Assembly: GCA_003056425.1 (NCBI GenBank)
Contig: PYVY01000019.1
Coordinates: 1-64,000, forward strand
Direction of reading: 5' to 3'
Source: Alteromonas indica
Lineage (GTDB): Bacteria > Pseudomonadota > Gammaproteobacteria > Enterobacterales > Alteromonadaceae
DNA: 64,000 nucleotides
The notes under the pieces were generated by a model. The model did no database searches and was not told where the DNA came from. It saw only the letters and a program-made list of their open reading frames with translations. Both the position numbers and the translations under genes were made by a program. Positions 45,800 through 55,265 of the stretch are shown here, in pieces; within the stretch, counting starts at the first letter, position 1; each line of letters begins with the position of its first letter.

Positions 45800-47455
45800 A
45801 TGTTGAAGAACCAACGCACATTTTGCGCTCAGGCTGCATTACTGGCATCAATAACAACAATTAGTATGTCAGTTAGCGCCGCCATCAATGGCCCGGTAGA
45901 GGTCACAGCAACATCACACTCAACACAATCAGGCTTGTTAACAAATGTCCTTACCGACAGACTGGTGCTGGCCAACAACGAAGATCGCTATATTGTGACC
46001 TTCAATAGCACCGGTGCCGCAGCATTAACCGCGCCGGGCAAACAGGCCAGTGGCACAGGCAGTAATGCCGATGACGGCTTTGATGTAATGGCGGCGAAAA
46101 ATATTTTACAAGCGGTGGGGGCGACCACGCATAAAGTGTTGGCCAACCACAAAATGGTTGCCGCCTCGATGGATAAAGCAGCCCTTAATGCGCTTCGCCA
46201 GAACCCTAACGTGGCTGATGTCTCGCCCGATCCACGGCGTCACCTTATGGCGCAAACAACGCCTTATGGCATAAACATGGTGCAAGCCAGCCAGTTTAGT
46301 CAAAGTGATTTGTCAGCCCGTACGGTTTGTGTAATTGATACCGGCTATAACCGCGGTCACGCCGATTTGCCTAACACCAATGGTGGCGTATCGGGTAACG
46401 CCAACAATAGCGCGGTAGGAAACTGGTACAACGATGGTAATGGCCATGGTACGCATGTGGCGGGAACTATTGCAGCATACGATAATAGTCAGGGCGTGGT
46501 AGGTGTGTACCCAGGGGTGGATCTGCACATCGTAAAGATTTTTGACGATAATGGTACCTGGACCTATGCCTCAGATATTGTGGGCGCGATCGACCAGTGT
46601 AAAAGTGCCGGTGCCAATGTGGTGAATATGAGCCTGGGCGGGGCGGGTTCCTCGTCAGCTGAAAACGCGGCCATGCAAGGTTTTGCCAACGACGGTATTT
46701 TACTGGTCGCGGCGGCCGGGAATGATGGCAATAGTAGTCAGTCATACCCGGCATCGTATGATGCGGTAATGTCTGTAGCAGCGGTAGACTCCAATGCTAA
46801 TCACGCGAGCTATTCGCAGTATAATTCTGCGGTAGAAATCGCCGGGCCGGGTTCATCAGTCTATTCAACCTATCCCACTAATACCTATGCAACGCTAAGC
46901 GGAACCTCAATGGCCACGCCGCACGTGGTGGGGGCGGCCGCGCTGGTGTGGAGCTATTTCCCCCAGTGTAGCAATACCCAGATTCGTTCAGCGCTGAATG
47001 CCACCGCGCAAGATCGAGGCGCCAGTGGCCGCGATAACTACTACGGCTACGGTATTGTAAAGGTAGCTAATGCGGTGGATTATCTTAATGCAAATGGCTG
47101 TAGCGGCAATGGCGGCGGCGATGGCGGTGGCACACCACCCGACACCGGGGTTGAGCCTGTCTCTGGCGAAGTCACCGGGTTGTCTGGATCTACTGGCAGC
47201 TGGAAGCGGTATACGTGGGATGTACCCGCCGGCGTAACTACCATGACCGTGCGCACTGCCGGTGGCTCAGGTGATGCTGATTTATATGTTCGCCTGGGCG
47301 CGCAGCCTACGACCAGTGCTTATGATTGCCGTCCGTACAAAACAGGCAATGGCGAGGTATGTACGTTCTCGGCACCTTCGCAAGGCACCTGGCACATCGG
47401 TATACGCGCATATAGTACCTATTCAGGTGTAACGATGAGTTACTCCTACGAGTAA
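45800..47455 (+). CDS. Secreted subtilisin-like (S8) serine protease with PPC domain
   Basis: A 551-residue exported protease. Signal peptide about 1-27 (SMSVSA), propeptide about 28-150 with inhibitor-I9-like YIVTFN and VADVSPDP, then the catalytic domain with Asp180 (VIDTGYN), His216 (GHGTHVAG) and Ser370 (SGTSMATPH). A Gly-rich linker around 435 leads to a C-terminal PPC domain (MTVRTAGGSGDADLYVRLG), usually cut off after export by type II secretion. It is a typical protein-scavenging enzyme of marine Alteromonadales. It has its own terminator. Confidence 0.93.
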   Translation: MLKNQRTFCAQAALLASITTISMSVSAAINGPVEVTATSHSTQSGLLTNVLTDRLVLANNEDRYIVTFNSTGAAALTAPGKQASGTGSNADDGFDVMAAKNILQAVGATTHKVLANHKMVAASMDKAALNALRQNPNVADVSPDPRRHLMAQTTPYGINMVQASQFSQSDLSARTVCVIDTGYNRGHADLPNTNGGVSGNANNSAVGNWYNDGNGHGTHVAGTIAAYDNSQGVVGVYPGVDLHIVKIFDDNGTWTYASDIVGAIDQCKSAGANVVNMSLGGAGSSSAENAAMQGFANDGILLVAAAGNDGNSSQSYPASYDAVMSVAAVDSNANHASYSQYNSAVEIAGPGSSVYSTYPTNTYATLSGTSMATPHVVGAAALVWSYFPQCSNTQIRSALNATAQDRGASGRDNYYGYGIVKVANAVDYLNANGCSGNGGGDGGGTPPDTGVEPVSGEVTGLSGSTGSWKRYTWDVPAGVTTMTVRTAGGSGDADLYVRLGAQPTTSAYDCRPYKTGNGEVCTFSAPSQGTWHIGIRAYSTYSGVTMSYSYE

Positions 47456-47471
47456 GCTATGACAATAATGA

Positions 47472-47499
47472 CAAAGGTCGCATAATGCGGCCTTTTTTT
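47472..47499 (+). terminator. Intrinsic terminator after the S8 protease gene
   Basis: AAAGGTCGC / GCGGCCTTTTTTT, a stem with one imperfect pair and a 5-base loop, followed by seven T. It begins 17 bases after the stop. Confidence 0.82.
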
Positions 47500-47663
47500 G
47501 TGCCTGCCACTAATCGGTTCGCCAGTAAAGTGTCAAGAACGCAAAGGTTGTGTAAAGGAAGGAACAAGCGCGGAGCTTCGTTGACACAATAGGGTACGCG
47601 TGAATAACAACACAACGCGACTTAGGGTCACAATCTCATTTTTTGTTTAAGGATTTACTGTAT

Positions 47664-49043
47664 ATGCGATCTCGCTTAATGCTTTACAGGCTGTTTGTTT
47701 TAAGCCTGATAGTTTCGGTGCTGGGCTTGTCCGGCTGCGGAGGATCAGACGATAGCAACTCTGATTATAGTTACGCTTACCTTCAGTTTTATAATGCCTC
47801 GCCTAATGGCGCGACCGTTACCATGCGTGAGATAGATGATGGCGACAGCTACGGTTCTGCGCAGTTCGGTGATGCTACCGCAGTAAATTCTTTAGATAGC
47901 GGTGAAATTGAACTGGAGTTTATCCGCACCGATTCGGATGATCAGGAAGTACTGATCGATACCATGACAGTAAACCTGGATGTTGGTTATAAAACACTGA
48001 TTGTGCTTAGCGGTGATTTCGTGGCCCCAGAGTTTGTTGAGTATAAATATGAACGCGAAACACTCGATGACCATTTTCGCCTGTTTTTCACCAATCTGCA
48101 GGTAGACGGTACCAGCTACGATATCTATATGAGCGAAGACGGTGATCCGTTCGAAGCTGCCAATTACTTAGGTACCCTTGATTATCAAAGTCTTACTGAA
48201 GGCACATTCTGGGACCCGGATGATGACAGCGATGACTTTGACACCGGCGAATACACCCTGTATTTAACATTGCCTGGTGAAACCGAGGTGGTGTTCGAGT
48301 CGCAAACCCTGGATTTCAATTATGAAACCGAATATTTCCTGACCCTGCGTGATGTTAGTGGGGCCATAGTCGAAGGATTGTCGGTTGATGCCATTTTAAA
48401 TTCAACCTACGTTACTAATATTACCGATGTTGATGCTACCTCGCAGTACCGTATTTATAATAGTACTGATATCGATACCCCGCTGAATGTGACATTTGCC
48501 GGTAATGACGACAACGATAAAGAATTTACGTTAAGCAGCGGCGAGTTGTCAGATTTTACCAGTATCGATTATGGCGACTACCGGATAACGGTGACCACGG
48601 CTGACGGCGAGACTACGGCGTTAACCAATAAACTGATTACATTAAATCAGGGCCAGAGCAAAGCCATTCTAATTTACGAAACCCAGGGTAAATTAGGTGC
48701 GGCTACCTTTGAAGAGAGTGGTTTACCACAGTCTTACGACAAGACGGTTAATTTCATCAATCTGGTAGACGACTTCGACAACATCGACTTTTTCTTAGTG
48801 CGCAAAGACGAGACCATTGATACTGCGGATTACTATGCGCTGAATTTAGAATTTGGTGAAGACAGTGTGCTGGTATTGCCAGAAGATTATTATGAAATTA
48901 TCGCCGTGTACGAGGACGATAACGAAGAGCAAATTTTGCTGGACAGAACTTCCCTCACCGGCTTTACCGAAGACGCTAATTATATTGTAACGGTAGAACC
49001 GGCTGACAATGCAACCGGCTACGAAATAGTGGTTCTGCAGTAA
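47664..49043 (+). CDS. Acidic lipoprotein with DUF4397-like repeats
   Basis: A 459-residue protein with a lipoprotein signal: a hydrophobic stretch, then LGLSGC with the lipidated Cys near residue 25. The mature part is rich in Asp and Glu and made of beta-type repeats: AYLQFYNASPNGATVTM, FRLFFTNLQVDGTSYDIYM, SQYRIYNSTDIDTP and TVNFINLVDDFDNIDFFLV recur about every 100 residues. This is the DUF4397 pattern found on surface proteins. The ATG at 47664 with AAGGA upstream is preferred. Role unknown, perhaps outer-membrane anchored. Confidence 0.7.
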   Translation: MRSRLMLYRLFVLSLIVSVLGLSGCGGSDDSNSDYSYAYLQFYNASPNGATVTMREIDDGDSYGSAQFGDATAVNSLDSGEIELEFIRTDSDDQEVLIDTMTVNLDVGYKTLIVLSGDFVAPEFVEYKYERETLDDHFRLFFTNLQVDGTSYDIYMSEDGDPFEAANYLGTLDYQSLTEGTFWDPDDDSDDFDTGEYTLYLTLPGETEVVFESQTLDFNYETEYFLTLRDVSGAIVEGLSVDAILNSTYVTNITDVDATSQYRIYNSTDIDTPLNVTFAGNDDNDKEFTLSSGELSDFTSIDYGDYRITVTTADGETTALTNKLITLNQGQSKAILIYETQGKLGAATFEESGLPQSYDKTVNFINLVDDFDNIDFFLVRKDETIDTADYYALNLEFGEDSVLVLPEDYYEIIAVYEDDNEEQILLDRTSLTGFTEDANYIVTVEPADNATGYEIVVLQ

Positions 49044-49072
49044 CCACTACAACACTTTCAACAAGCGAAGCC

Positions 49073-49108
49073 ATACCGCGTTGGGCGTAAGCCTTTCGCG
49101 GTATTTTT
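49073..49108 (+). terminator. Intrinsic terminator after the lipoprotein gene
   Basis: ATACCGCG / CGCGGTATTTTT with a 16-base loop. The remaining 260 bases up to the kinase gene at 49369 show no ORF or clear repeat. Confidence 0.75.
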
Positions 49109-49368
49109 GTATATCAACCTTGAACGCCGTGCTATCCCCCGATACATTTATCGCTTTGTAGAGTGACATTTTCACGTTCGCAAACATGTAAACATGACCG
49201 GATGTTAACTACACTTGGTTCATGCATAGCTACGCGTGTGCATGCTGATTCACACCACCTCACTTTACCGCTACCCACATGGCTAGTGGCTTATCTTTAA
49301 GTGTGGCGGTATCCAGCTAGGTTACAGCACATGGCTAATCTTAATCACACATCATAAAAAGAGGCACG

Positions 49369-51468
49369 ATGGACATCCTCAGGGCGCTAAATGACGTATC
49401 GTCTGACCTCGTTCAGTCATTTGATGAAAAAATTAATCAGCTTTTGCAAATAGGGTGCGACGCCTTACAGATGGAAGTTGGAGTGATAACCCAGAAGTCG
49501 CCGTTAGCGCTTGAAGTGGTAGCGGTAAGCGGCACGCAAGACGGTTTTAAGCTGGGTGATGTTTTGCCTTTAAATGACAGTTACTGTGTGCAAACTATCA
49601 ACCAACAGGGGGTGGTGGCCTACCACAATACCCAGGTCTATCCGGGCACCCACCATCCCTGTTATCAACGTTTTGGTTTTGGCCGTTACATAGGCATACC
49701 GTTGGTGGTGGATGCGCGCCAGTTTGGCGCCATTGGTTTTTTTGCCGCAGCGCCCGCTGCCTCGCCATTTGATGAAACGGCGAAAGACCAGATGATCTTA
49801 CTGGCCGAATGGATAGGCGCAGCCTATAGCCGGCAACAATTCCTGGAAGGCTTGCAGCTACAGCAACAGCAACTGGCGCACCAAAGTCAGTTGTTTGACC
49901 AGGTGGCCCAGCTAGCAGGTGTCGGCTCATGGGAATACGATATCGTACGGGATGAAATGTTCTGGTCTGAACCATTACGCCAAATGTACGAGTTACCCCG
50001 CGACTTTGAGGTGTCTACCGAACAAGCGTTTCGTTTTATTAGCGAACCACAGCAACGTGATCAGGTGTGGGATAAGTTCTCTCGTATGATGGAAACCGGG
50101 CAAGGGTTTTCTACCGAAATCGAAGTTGAAAGCTATACCGGGCGCAGATTCTGGATTCAGGCGCAGTGCAAGGTAACGTATAAAAACGATCAGCCGGACA
50201 AGGTTATTGGCGCGACACAAGATATAACCAGCCGCGTCTTGGCTGCCCGTGAATTAGAGCAAAAGCACCGTGTAGCCGAGCAGGCGCTACAGTCCAGAAG
50301 CCTGTTTTTAGCTAACATGAGTCACGAGATTCGCACGCCGATTAATGGCGTTATCGGTATGCTTGATGCGATGTCTAAAACTTCGATGGATAGCCAGCAA
50401 CAGGAATTTTGTAATGTCGCCAGTAGCAGTGCTAATACCTTACTTGGCCTGATTAACGATATTCTGGATTTTTCGAAAATCGATTCAGGGCAAATAAATC
50501 TTGAACAGGTACCCGTGGATATCAGCGCTCTGATTCGTGAGCAGCAAAGTGTATTTGAGCACGTGGCGAATGAAAAAGGCCTAAGCTTAAGCATCGATAC
50601 TGAGCAAACTGATGCGCTGTGGTTTATGGCCGACCCGGTCAGAATCAAACAAATTTTAACCAACCTGATAAATAACGCGATAAAATTTACCGCCAAGGGG
50701 TCGGTGAAGGTGCGTACCCGCGCGCTGGAGCAAAGTAACGGCAAATACCTGGTTCAGCTGATTGTAGAAGATACCGGTATTGGTATCGAACCCGACCGGC
50801 AAGCTGCCATTTTTTCCCCGTTTCAGCAAGGTGACAGCGCGACCACACGCCGGTTTGGCGGAACTGGTCTGGGTTTATCGATTGTGGCCCAAATTGCCGA
50901 ACATATGGGCGGCGGCATCCGGGTGAAAAGTACACCCGGCGAAGGGGCGTCATTTATTGTCGGTTTACAGTTAAACCGCACCAGTGATACCCAGCCTCAA
51001 TCATGCAGTGGATATGCTGAAGACCAGGCACAACCGCTTACCGCCGAACTTACCGCGGGAAGACGCTTGATGGTAGTAGAGGATAACGATATAAATCAGG
51101 TGGTTATCGCAGAACAGTTAAAAGAGCTTGGCATTGAGGCCGATCTTGTTCAAAATGGCGGCGAAGCCGTAGAGCAATTTATCCGCAGTCAGACCTGGGA
51201 ATCGGGTTACGACCTGATTTTAATGGACTGCCAAATGCCGGTAATGGACGGTTACGAAGCAACTGCTGCTATCCGTAAACTCGGTGGCTATGCGCAAACA
51301 GTGCCGATTATTGCACTGACTGCGAATGCGCTAGCGGGGGAGCGGGAAAAATGCGTACTAGCCGGAATGAATGATTATTTAACCAAACCGGTGAGTGTAG
51401 AAAAACTTGGAAAATGTATCAGACGTTACCTTATCGGCGCCTATCAGGCTGAAGGTGGCGGAATTTGA
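49369..51468 (+). CDS. Hybrid sensor histidine kinase (GAF-PAS-HisKA-HATPase-REC)
   Basis: A 699-residue soluble hybrid kinase. Domain order: GAF (about 10-155, with CVQTINQQGVVAYHNT, RYIGIPLVVDARQFGAIGFF), PAS (about 180-290, VGSWEYDIVRDEMFW), HisKA with phosphoacceptor His319 (MSHEIRTP), HATPase (NLINNAIKFT, EDTGIGIE, GTGLGLSI), and REC at about 565-690 with VVEDNDIN and phosphoacceptor Asp620 (LMDCQMPVMDG). No membrane segments. No Hpt or partner regulator lies next to it; it directly precedes the ribosomal spc operon. Confidence 0.9.
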   Translation: MDILRALNDVSSDLVQSFDEKINQLLQIGCDALQMEVGVITQKSPLALEVVAVSGTQDGFKLGDVLPLNDSYCVQTINQQGVVAYHNTQVYPGTHHPCYQRFGFGRYIGIPLVVDARQFGAIGFFAAAPAASPFDETAKDQMILLAEWIGAAYSRQQFLEGLQLQQQQLAHQSQLFDQVAQLAGVGSWEYDIVRDEMFWSEPLRQMYELPRDFEVSTEQAFRFISEPQQRDQVWDKFSRMMETGQGFSTEIEVESYTGRRFWIQAQCKVTYKNDQPDKVIGATQDITSRVLAARELEQKHRVAEQALQSRSLFLANMSHEIRTPINGVIGMLDAMSKTSMDSQQQEFCNVASSSANTLLGLINDILDFSKIDSGQINLEQVPVDISALIREQQSVFEHVANEKGLSLSIDTEQTDALWFMADPVRIKQILTNLINNAIKFTAKGSVKVRTRALEQSNGKYLVQLIVEDTGIGIEPDRQAAIFSPFQQGDSATTRRFGGTGLGLSIVAQIAEHMGGGIRVKSTPGEGASFIVGLQLNRTSDTQPQSCSGYAEDQAQPLTAELTAGRRLMVVEDNDINQVVIAEQLKELGIEADLVQNGGEAVEQFIRSQTWESGYDLILMDCQMPVMDGYEATAAIRKLGGYAQTVPIIALTANALAGEREKCVLAGMNDYLTKPVSVEKLGKCIRRYLIGAYQAEGGGI

Positions 51469-51676
51469 CCATTGGTCATTTACCCAGGCCTCTTGAAGAA
51501 AAGCGGCTTGCAGGATCGTCTAAAAATAATTCAAATTTAGCCTATCACTGACCTATCTTATCTGTTATCATTTCGCGCCCTTTTTATGGGGGTATGTATA
51601 TAAAAGCAACAACGATTGTTGTTTTTAGCAGCGTAATCGACTCGAGAGAGTCTTCATTTATTAGCGGAGCACTAAC
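51469..51676 (+). promoter_or_regulatory. Leader/promoter region of the detached spc operon
   Basis: This region must hold a promoter for rplN onwards, because the gene upstream is a histidine kinase, not rpsQ. A TGTTATCAT extended -10-like element at 51563-51571 is the best candidate; there is no clear -35. A small hairpin AACAAC / GTTGTT followed by TTT (about 51607-51625) could be a leader structure. GCGGAGC precedes the rplN ATG. Confidence 0.4.
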
Positions 51677-52045
51677 ATGATCCAAATGCAAACTAACCTG
51701 GACGTTGCAGATAACAGCGGCGCTCGCAGGGTTCAGTGTATTAAGGTTCTTGGTGGCTCGCATCGCCGTTATGCAGGTATCGGTGACATCATCAAAGTTA
51801 CCGTCAAGGAAGCAATTCCTCGCGGTAAAGTTAAAAAAGGTGACGTACTGAACGCAGTGGTGGTGCGTACTAGAAAAGGCGTTCGTCGTGCAGATGGTTC
51901 TACCATCCGTTTCGATAATAACGCGGCTGTTTTGTTGAACACCAACAAGCAACCAATTGGTACGCGTATCTTTGGACCGGTAACCCGTGAGTTGAGAAGT
52001 GATAACTTCATGAAAATCATCTCATTGGCCCCAGAGGTACTATAA
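51677..52045 (+). CDS. rplN: 50S ribosomal protein L14
   Basis: A 122-residue protein starting MIQMQTNLDVADNSGAR, with the L14 signature AIPRGKVKKGDVLNAVVVRT. It binds 23S rRNA near the 30S interface. It is the first gene of the spc operon here, with the kinase upstream. Next gene after 12 bases. Confidence 0.97.
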   Translation: MIQMQTNLDVADNSGARRVQCIKVLGGSHRRYAGIGDIIKVTVKEAIPRGKVKKGDVLNAVVVRTRKGVRRADGSTIRFDNNAAVLLNTNKQPIGTRIFGPVTRELRSDNFMKIISLAPEVL

Positions 52046-52057
52046 GGAGTCACGATA

Positions 52058-52372
52058 ATGGCTAACAAAATTCGTCGTGATGATGAAGTAGTCGTATTAG
52101 CGGGTAAAGACAAAGGCAAAACAGGTAAAGTCCTGAAGATGCTTATTGCTGATAACCGTGTAGTTGTAGAAGGTGTAAACCTTATCAAGAAGCATCAAAA
52201 GCCTAACCCTCAAGCGGGTCAGCCTGGCGGTATTGTTGAGAAGGAAGCATCTATTCACGTTTCTAATGTAGCGATTGTTAACCCGGCAACGGGCAAAGCA
52301 GATCGCGTTGGTTTCCGTTTCGAAGATGAGAAGAAAGTACGTTTCTTCAAGTCTAACGGCGAACTTGTTTAA
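52058..52372 (+). CDS. rplX: 50S ribosomal protein L24
   Basis: A 104-residue protein with the KOW motif DEVVVLAGKDKGKTGKV near residue 10 and GQPGGIVEKEASIHVSNVAI. L24 starts 50S assembly at the 5' end of 23S rRNA. ATAAGGAG precedes the start. Confidence 0.97.
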   Translation: MANKIRRDDEVVVLAGKDKGKTGKVLKMLIADNRVVVEGVNLIKKHQKPNPQAGQPGGIVEKEASIHVSNVAIVNPATGKADRVGFRFEDEKKVRFFKSNGELV

Positions 52373-52388
52373 TTAATTGGAGAGTACG

Positions 52389-52928
52389 ATGGCGAAACTG
52401 CATGATTTCTATAAAGAAACAGTAGTAGCTGAACTTGCGAAGCAGTTCGGATACAAAAGCGTCATGCAAGTCCCTCGGATTGAAAAAATCACCTTGAACA
52501 TGGGTCTTGGTGAAGCAGTTGCTGACAAGAAAATTCTTGAGAATGCGCAAGCAGACATGGCGTCTATCGCCGGTCAGAAGCCGATTGTCACAGTTGCTAG
52601 AAGATCAGTAGCGGGTTTTAAAATCCGTGAAGGTTATCCGATTGGCTGTAAAGTAACCCTACGTGGCGAGCGTATGTGGGAATTTCTAGAGCGTTTGATT
52701 TCAATCGCTATCCCGCGTATTCGCGACTTCCGTGGTTTGAATCCAAAATCATTCGACGGTCGTGGTAACTACAGCATGGGCGTGCGTGAACAAATTATTT
52801 TCCCTGAAATCGACTTTGATAAAGTTGATAAAGTACGCGGTATGGATATTACTATCACTACCAGTGCCGAAAATAATGAAGAAGCACGTGCTCTGCTGGA
52901 CGCGTTCAACTTCCCATTCAAAAAGTAA
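52389..52928 (+). CDS. rplE: 50S ribosomal protein L5
   Basis: A 179-residue protein starting MAKLHDFYKE, with MQVPRIEKITLNMGLGEA and GVREQIIFPEID. It contacts 5S rRNA. The start after TTGGAGAG is chosen over an ATG four codons earlier. In Escherichia coli S8 represses the operon near this start; not verified here. Confidence 0.97.
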   Translation: MAKLHDFYKETVVAELAKQFGYKSVMQVPRIEKITLNMGLGEAVADKKILENAQADMASIAGQKPIVTVARRSVAGFKIREGYPIGCKVTLRGERMWEFLERLISIAIPRIRDFRGLNPKSFDGRGNYSMGVREQIIFPEIDFDKVDKVRGMDITITTSAENNEEARALLDAFNFPFKK

Positions 52929-52941
52929 GGGGTGTAGGGTT

Positions 52942-53247
52942 ATGGCAAAAGAATCAATGAAGGCTCGTGAAGTCAAGCGCGCTAAGCTAGTTGCTAAGTA
53001 CGCTGAAAAACGTGCCGCACTTAAAGCGACTATCAGCGATGTTAACGTCTCTGAAGAAGAGCGTTGGGACGCTGTTCTTAAGCTACAACAACTGCCACGT
53101 GATTCCGCTAAAGTACGTCAACAGAACCGTTGTCGTATAACTGGCCGTCCACATGGTTACCTACGCAAATTTGGTCTTAGCCGTATCAAACTGCGTGAAG
53201 CAGCGATGCGCGGTGAAGTCCCTGGTTTGAAAAAAGCCAGCTGGTAA
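52942..53247 (+). CDS. rpsN: 30S ribosomal protein S14
   Basis: A 101-residue protein, MAKESMKAREVKR to GLKKASW, with RQQNRCRITGRPHGYLRKFG. It is the long, zinc-free type, since the CxxC pairs of the short form are absent. A long frame running into rplE is rejected because of the start MAKESM with GGGGTGTAGGG upstream. Confidence 0.97.
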   Translation: MAKESMKAREVKRAKLVAKYAEKRAALKATISDVNVSEEERWDAVLKLQQLPRDSAKVRQQNRCRITGRPHGYLRKFGLSRIKLREAAMRGEVPGLKKASW

Positions 53248-53259
53248 GGAGTAGCTTAA

Positions 53260-53652
53260 ATGAGCATGCAAGATCCTATCGCGGATATGTTTACCCGCAT
53301 CCGTAACGGCCAAATGGCACAGAAAGTTTCTGTTGTTATGCCTTCTTCTAAGCTGCGCGCTGCAATTTGTGGCGTACTAAAAGCTGAAGGTTATATCACT
53401 GACTTCTCTGCATCTGGTGACGTTAAGCCTGTTTTAGAAGTGACGTTAAAGTACTTCGAAGGCAAGCAAGTAATTGACACAATTGAACGTGTTAGCCGTC
53501 CTGGTCTGCGCATCTATAAGAAAAAAGATGAGCTGCCAAAAGTAATGGGTGGTCTAGGCGTAGCTATCGTGTCGACTTCCAAAGGTGTGATGACTGACCG
53601 TGCTGCGCGTAAAGCAGGCATGGGCGGTGAGATCATCGGTTATGTTGCGTAA
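53260..53652 (+). CDS. rpsH: 30S ribosomal protein S8
   Basis: A 130-residue protein, MSMQDPIADMFTRIRN, with STSKGVMTDRAARKAGMGGE at the C-terminus. It binds 16S rRNA helix 21 and in Escherichia coli represses this operon. AAGGAG precedes the ATG; 12 bases after rpsN. Confidence 0.97.
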   Translation: MSMQDPIADMFTRIRNGQMAQKVSVVMPSSKLRAAICGVLKAEGYITDFSASGDVKPVLEVTLKYFEGKQVIDTIERVSRPGLRIYKKKDELPKVMGGLGVAIVSTSKGVMTDRAARKAGMGGEIIGYVA

Positions 53653-53666
53653 TCGGAGGAGTTGAT

Positions 53667-54200
53667 ATGTCACGAGTAGCAAAAGCCCCAGTTGACGTTG
53701 TATCAGGTGTAGAAATTTCTATCTCTGGTCAAGACGTTAGCGTTAAAGGTAAAAACGGCACTTTGACCCGCACTTTCAACGCTGCAGTTGAAGTGGTTCA
53801 AGAAGAAAACCAGCTGAAAGCACTTCCTCGTGAAGGTTTTGCTGATGCATGGGCACAAGCAGGTACTGTACGTGCACTTCTGAACAGCATGATTCAAGGT
53901 GTATCACAAGGTTTTGAGAAAAAGCTTCAGTTGAATGGTGTTGGTTACCGTGCACAAGCACAAGGTAACAAACTAAACCTGACACTGGGTTTCTCACACC
54001 CTGTTGCATACGAAATGCCTGAAGGCATTACGGTAGAAACTCCTAGCCAAACTGAAATCATCGTCAAAGGCGCTGATAAGCAGGTGGTAGGACAGGTTGC
54101 GGCGAACATTCGCGCGTATCGTCCACCAGAGCCTTATAAAGGTAAAGGTGTTCGCTATGCTGACGAACAAGTACGTCGTAAAGAAGCTAAGAAAAAGTAG
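53667..54200 (+). CDS. rplF: 50S ribosomal protein L6
   Basis: A 177-residue protein, MSRVAKAPVDVVSGVE, with NGVGYRAQAQGNKL and the L6 signature RPPEPYKGKGVRY near the end. It sits near the factor-binding site. CGGAGGAG precedes the ATG. Confidence 0.97.
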   Translation: MSRVAKAPVDVVSGVEISISGQDVSVKGKNGTLTRTFNAAVEVVQEENQLKALPREGFADAWAQAGTVRALLNSMIQGVSQGFEKKLQLNGVGYRAQAQGNKLNLTLGFSHPVAYEMPEGITVETPSQTEIIVKGADKQVVGQVAANIRAYRPPEPYKGKGVRYADEQVRRKEAKKK

Positions 54201-54212
54201 GTGGGTGATACG

Positions 54213-54566
54213 ATGGATAAGAGAGCAGCTCGCTTGCGTCGCGCAACTCGCGCACGCGTAAAGATTCGTGAACTGGCCGCGCATCGCTTGGTTGTAAACC
54301 GTACACCTCGCCACATTTATGCTCAGCTAATCGCACCTAGCGGTTCTGAAGTATTAGCAGCGGCTTCTACCGTTGAAAAAGATCTGTCAAAAGATCTTAA
54401 ATCAACAGGCAATGCTGAAGCAGCGGCAATGGTTGGTAAGGTAATCGCAGAACGCGCACTTGAGAAAGGCATTAAAGTTGTGGCTTTCGATCGGAGCGGT
54501 TTCCAGTACCACGGTCGTGTTAAAGCATTAGCTGATGCAGCTCGCGAAGCTGGCCTTCAGTTCTAG
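54213..54566 (+). CDS. rplR: 50S ribosomal protein L18
   Basis: A 117-residue protein, MDKRAARLRRATRARVKI, with HIYAQLIA and FDRSGFQYHGRVKALADAAREAGL. It binds 5S rRNA with L5. The ATG at 54213 with GTAGGTGG upstream is chosen over a weaker upstream start. Confidence 0.97.
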   Translation: MDKRAARLRRATRARVKIRELAAHRLVVNRTPRHIYAQLIAPSGSEVLAAASTVEKDLSKDLKSTGNAEAAAMVGKVIAERALEKGIKVVAFDRSGFQYHGRVKALADAAREAGLQF

Positions 54567-54575
54567 GAGTTTATA

Positions 54576-55076
54576 ATGGCTAAACAAGATGTTCAAAACG
54601 GTGATATGCTGGAAAAATTGATCGCTGTAAACCGCGTTTCTAAAGTGGTTAAAGGTGGTCGAATCTTCAGTTTCACTGCATTGACGGTAGTGGGTGACGG
54701 CAACGGCCGCGTTGGTTTTGGTTACGGTAAAGCACGTGAAGTGCCAGCCGCTATCCAAAAGGCAATGGAAAAGGCTCGCCGTAACATGGTAACTGTAGAC
54801 CTTAAAGGTCATACATTACAGCACCCAATTAAAGGTCGTCACTCTGGCTCAAAAGTTTACATGCAGCCTGCATCTGAAGGTACCGGTATTATTGCCGGTG
54901 GTGCGATGCGTGCAGTACTTGAAGTAGCTGGTGTACAAAACGTACTTTCAAAATGTTACGGCTCGACTAACCCAATGAACGTTGTTCGCGCAACGATCAA
55001 CGCACTGACAGAGATGAATTCTCCGGCAGGCGTCGCTGCCAAGCGTGGGTTGTCAGTAGAAGAGATTTTGGGGTAA
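54576..55076 (+). CDS. rpsE: 30S ribosomal protein S5
   Basis: A 166-residue protein with the S5 double-stranded RNA-binding domain RVSKVVKGGRIFSFTALTVV and the signature GYGKAREVPAAIQKAMEKAR. It influences decoding accuracy. TAGGAG precedes the ATG; 9 bases after rplR. Confidence 0.97.
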   Translation: MAKQDVQNGDMLEKLIAVNRVSKVVKGGRIFSFTALTVVGDGNGRVGFGYGKAREVPAAIQKAMEKARRNMVTVDLKGHTLQHPIKGRHSGSKVYMQPASEGTGIIAGGAMRAVLEVAGVQNVLSKCYGSTNPMNVVRATINALTEMNSPAGVAAKRGLSVEEILG

Positions 55077-55082
55077 GCAGAC

Positions 55083-55262
55083 ATGGCAACGATTAAAGTA
55101 AAGCAAACTAAAAGTGCGATTGGCCGTTTGCCAAAGCACCGAGCTACGCTGAAAGGCCTAGGTCTTCGTAAAATCAACCATGTACGCGAGTTGGAAGACA
55201 CCCCAGCTGTTCGTGGCATGATCAACCGTGTGCATTACATGGTTGAGATTGTGGAGGAGTAA
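55083..55262 (+). CDS. rpmD: 50S ribosomal protein L30
   Basis: A 59-residue protein: MATIKVKQTKSAIGRL, GLRKINHVREL and MINRVHYMVEIVEE. Short L30 of the bacterial type. It lies between rpsE (6 bases) and rplO (3 bases). Confidence 0.96.
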   Translation: MATIKVKQTKSAIGRLPKHRATLKGLGLRKINHVRELEDTPAVRGMINRVHYMVEIVEE

Positions 55263-55265
55263 GAC

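Noticed and set aside
52762..52941. N-terminal 60-residue extension of rpsN
   Set aside because: It is rplE read in another frame; the S14 start MAKESM has its own ribosome site.
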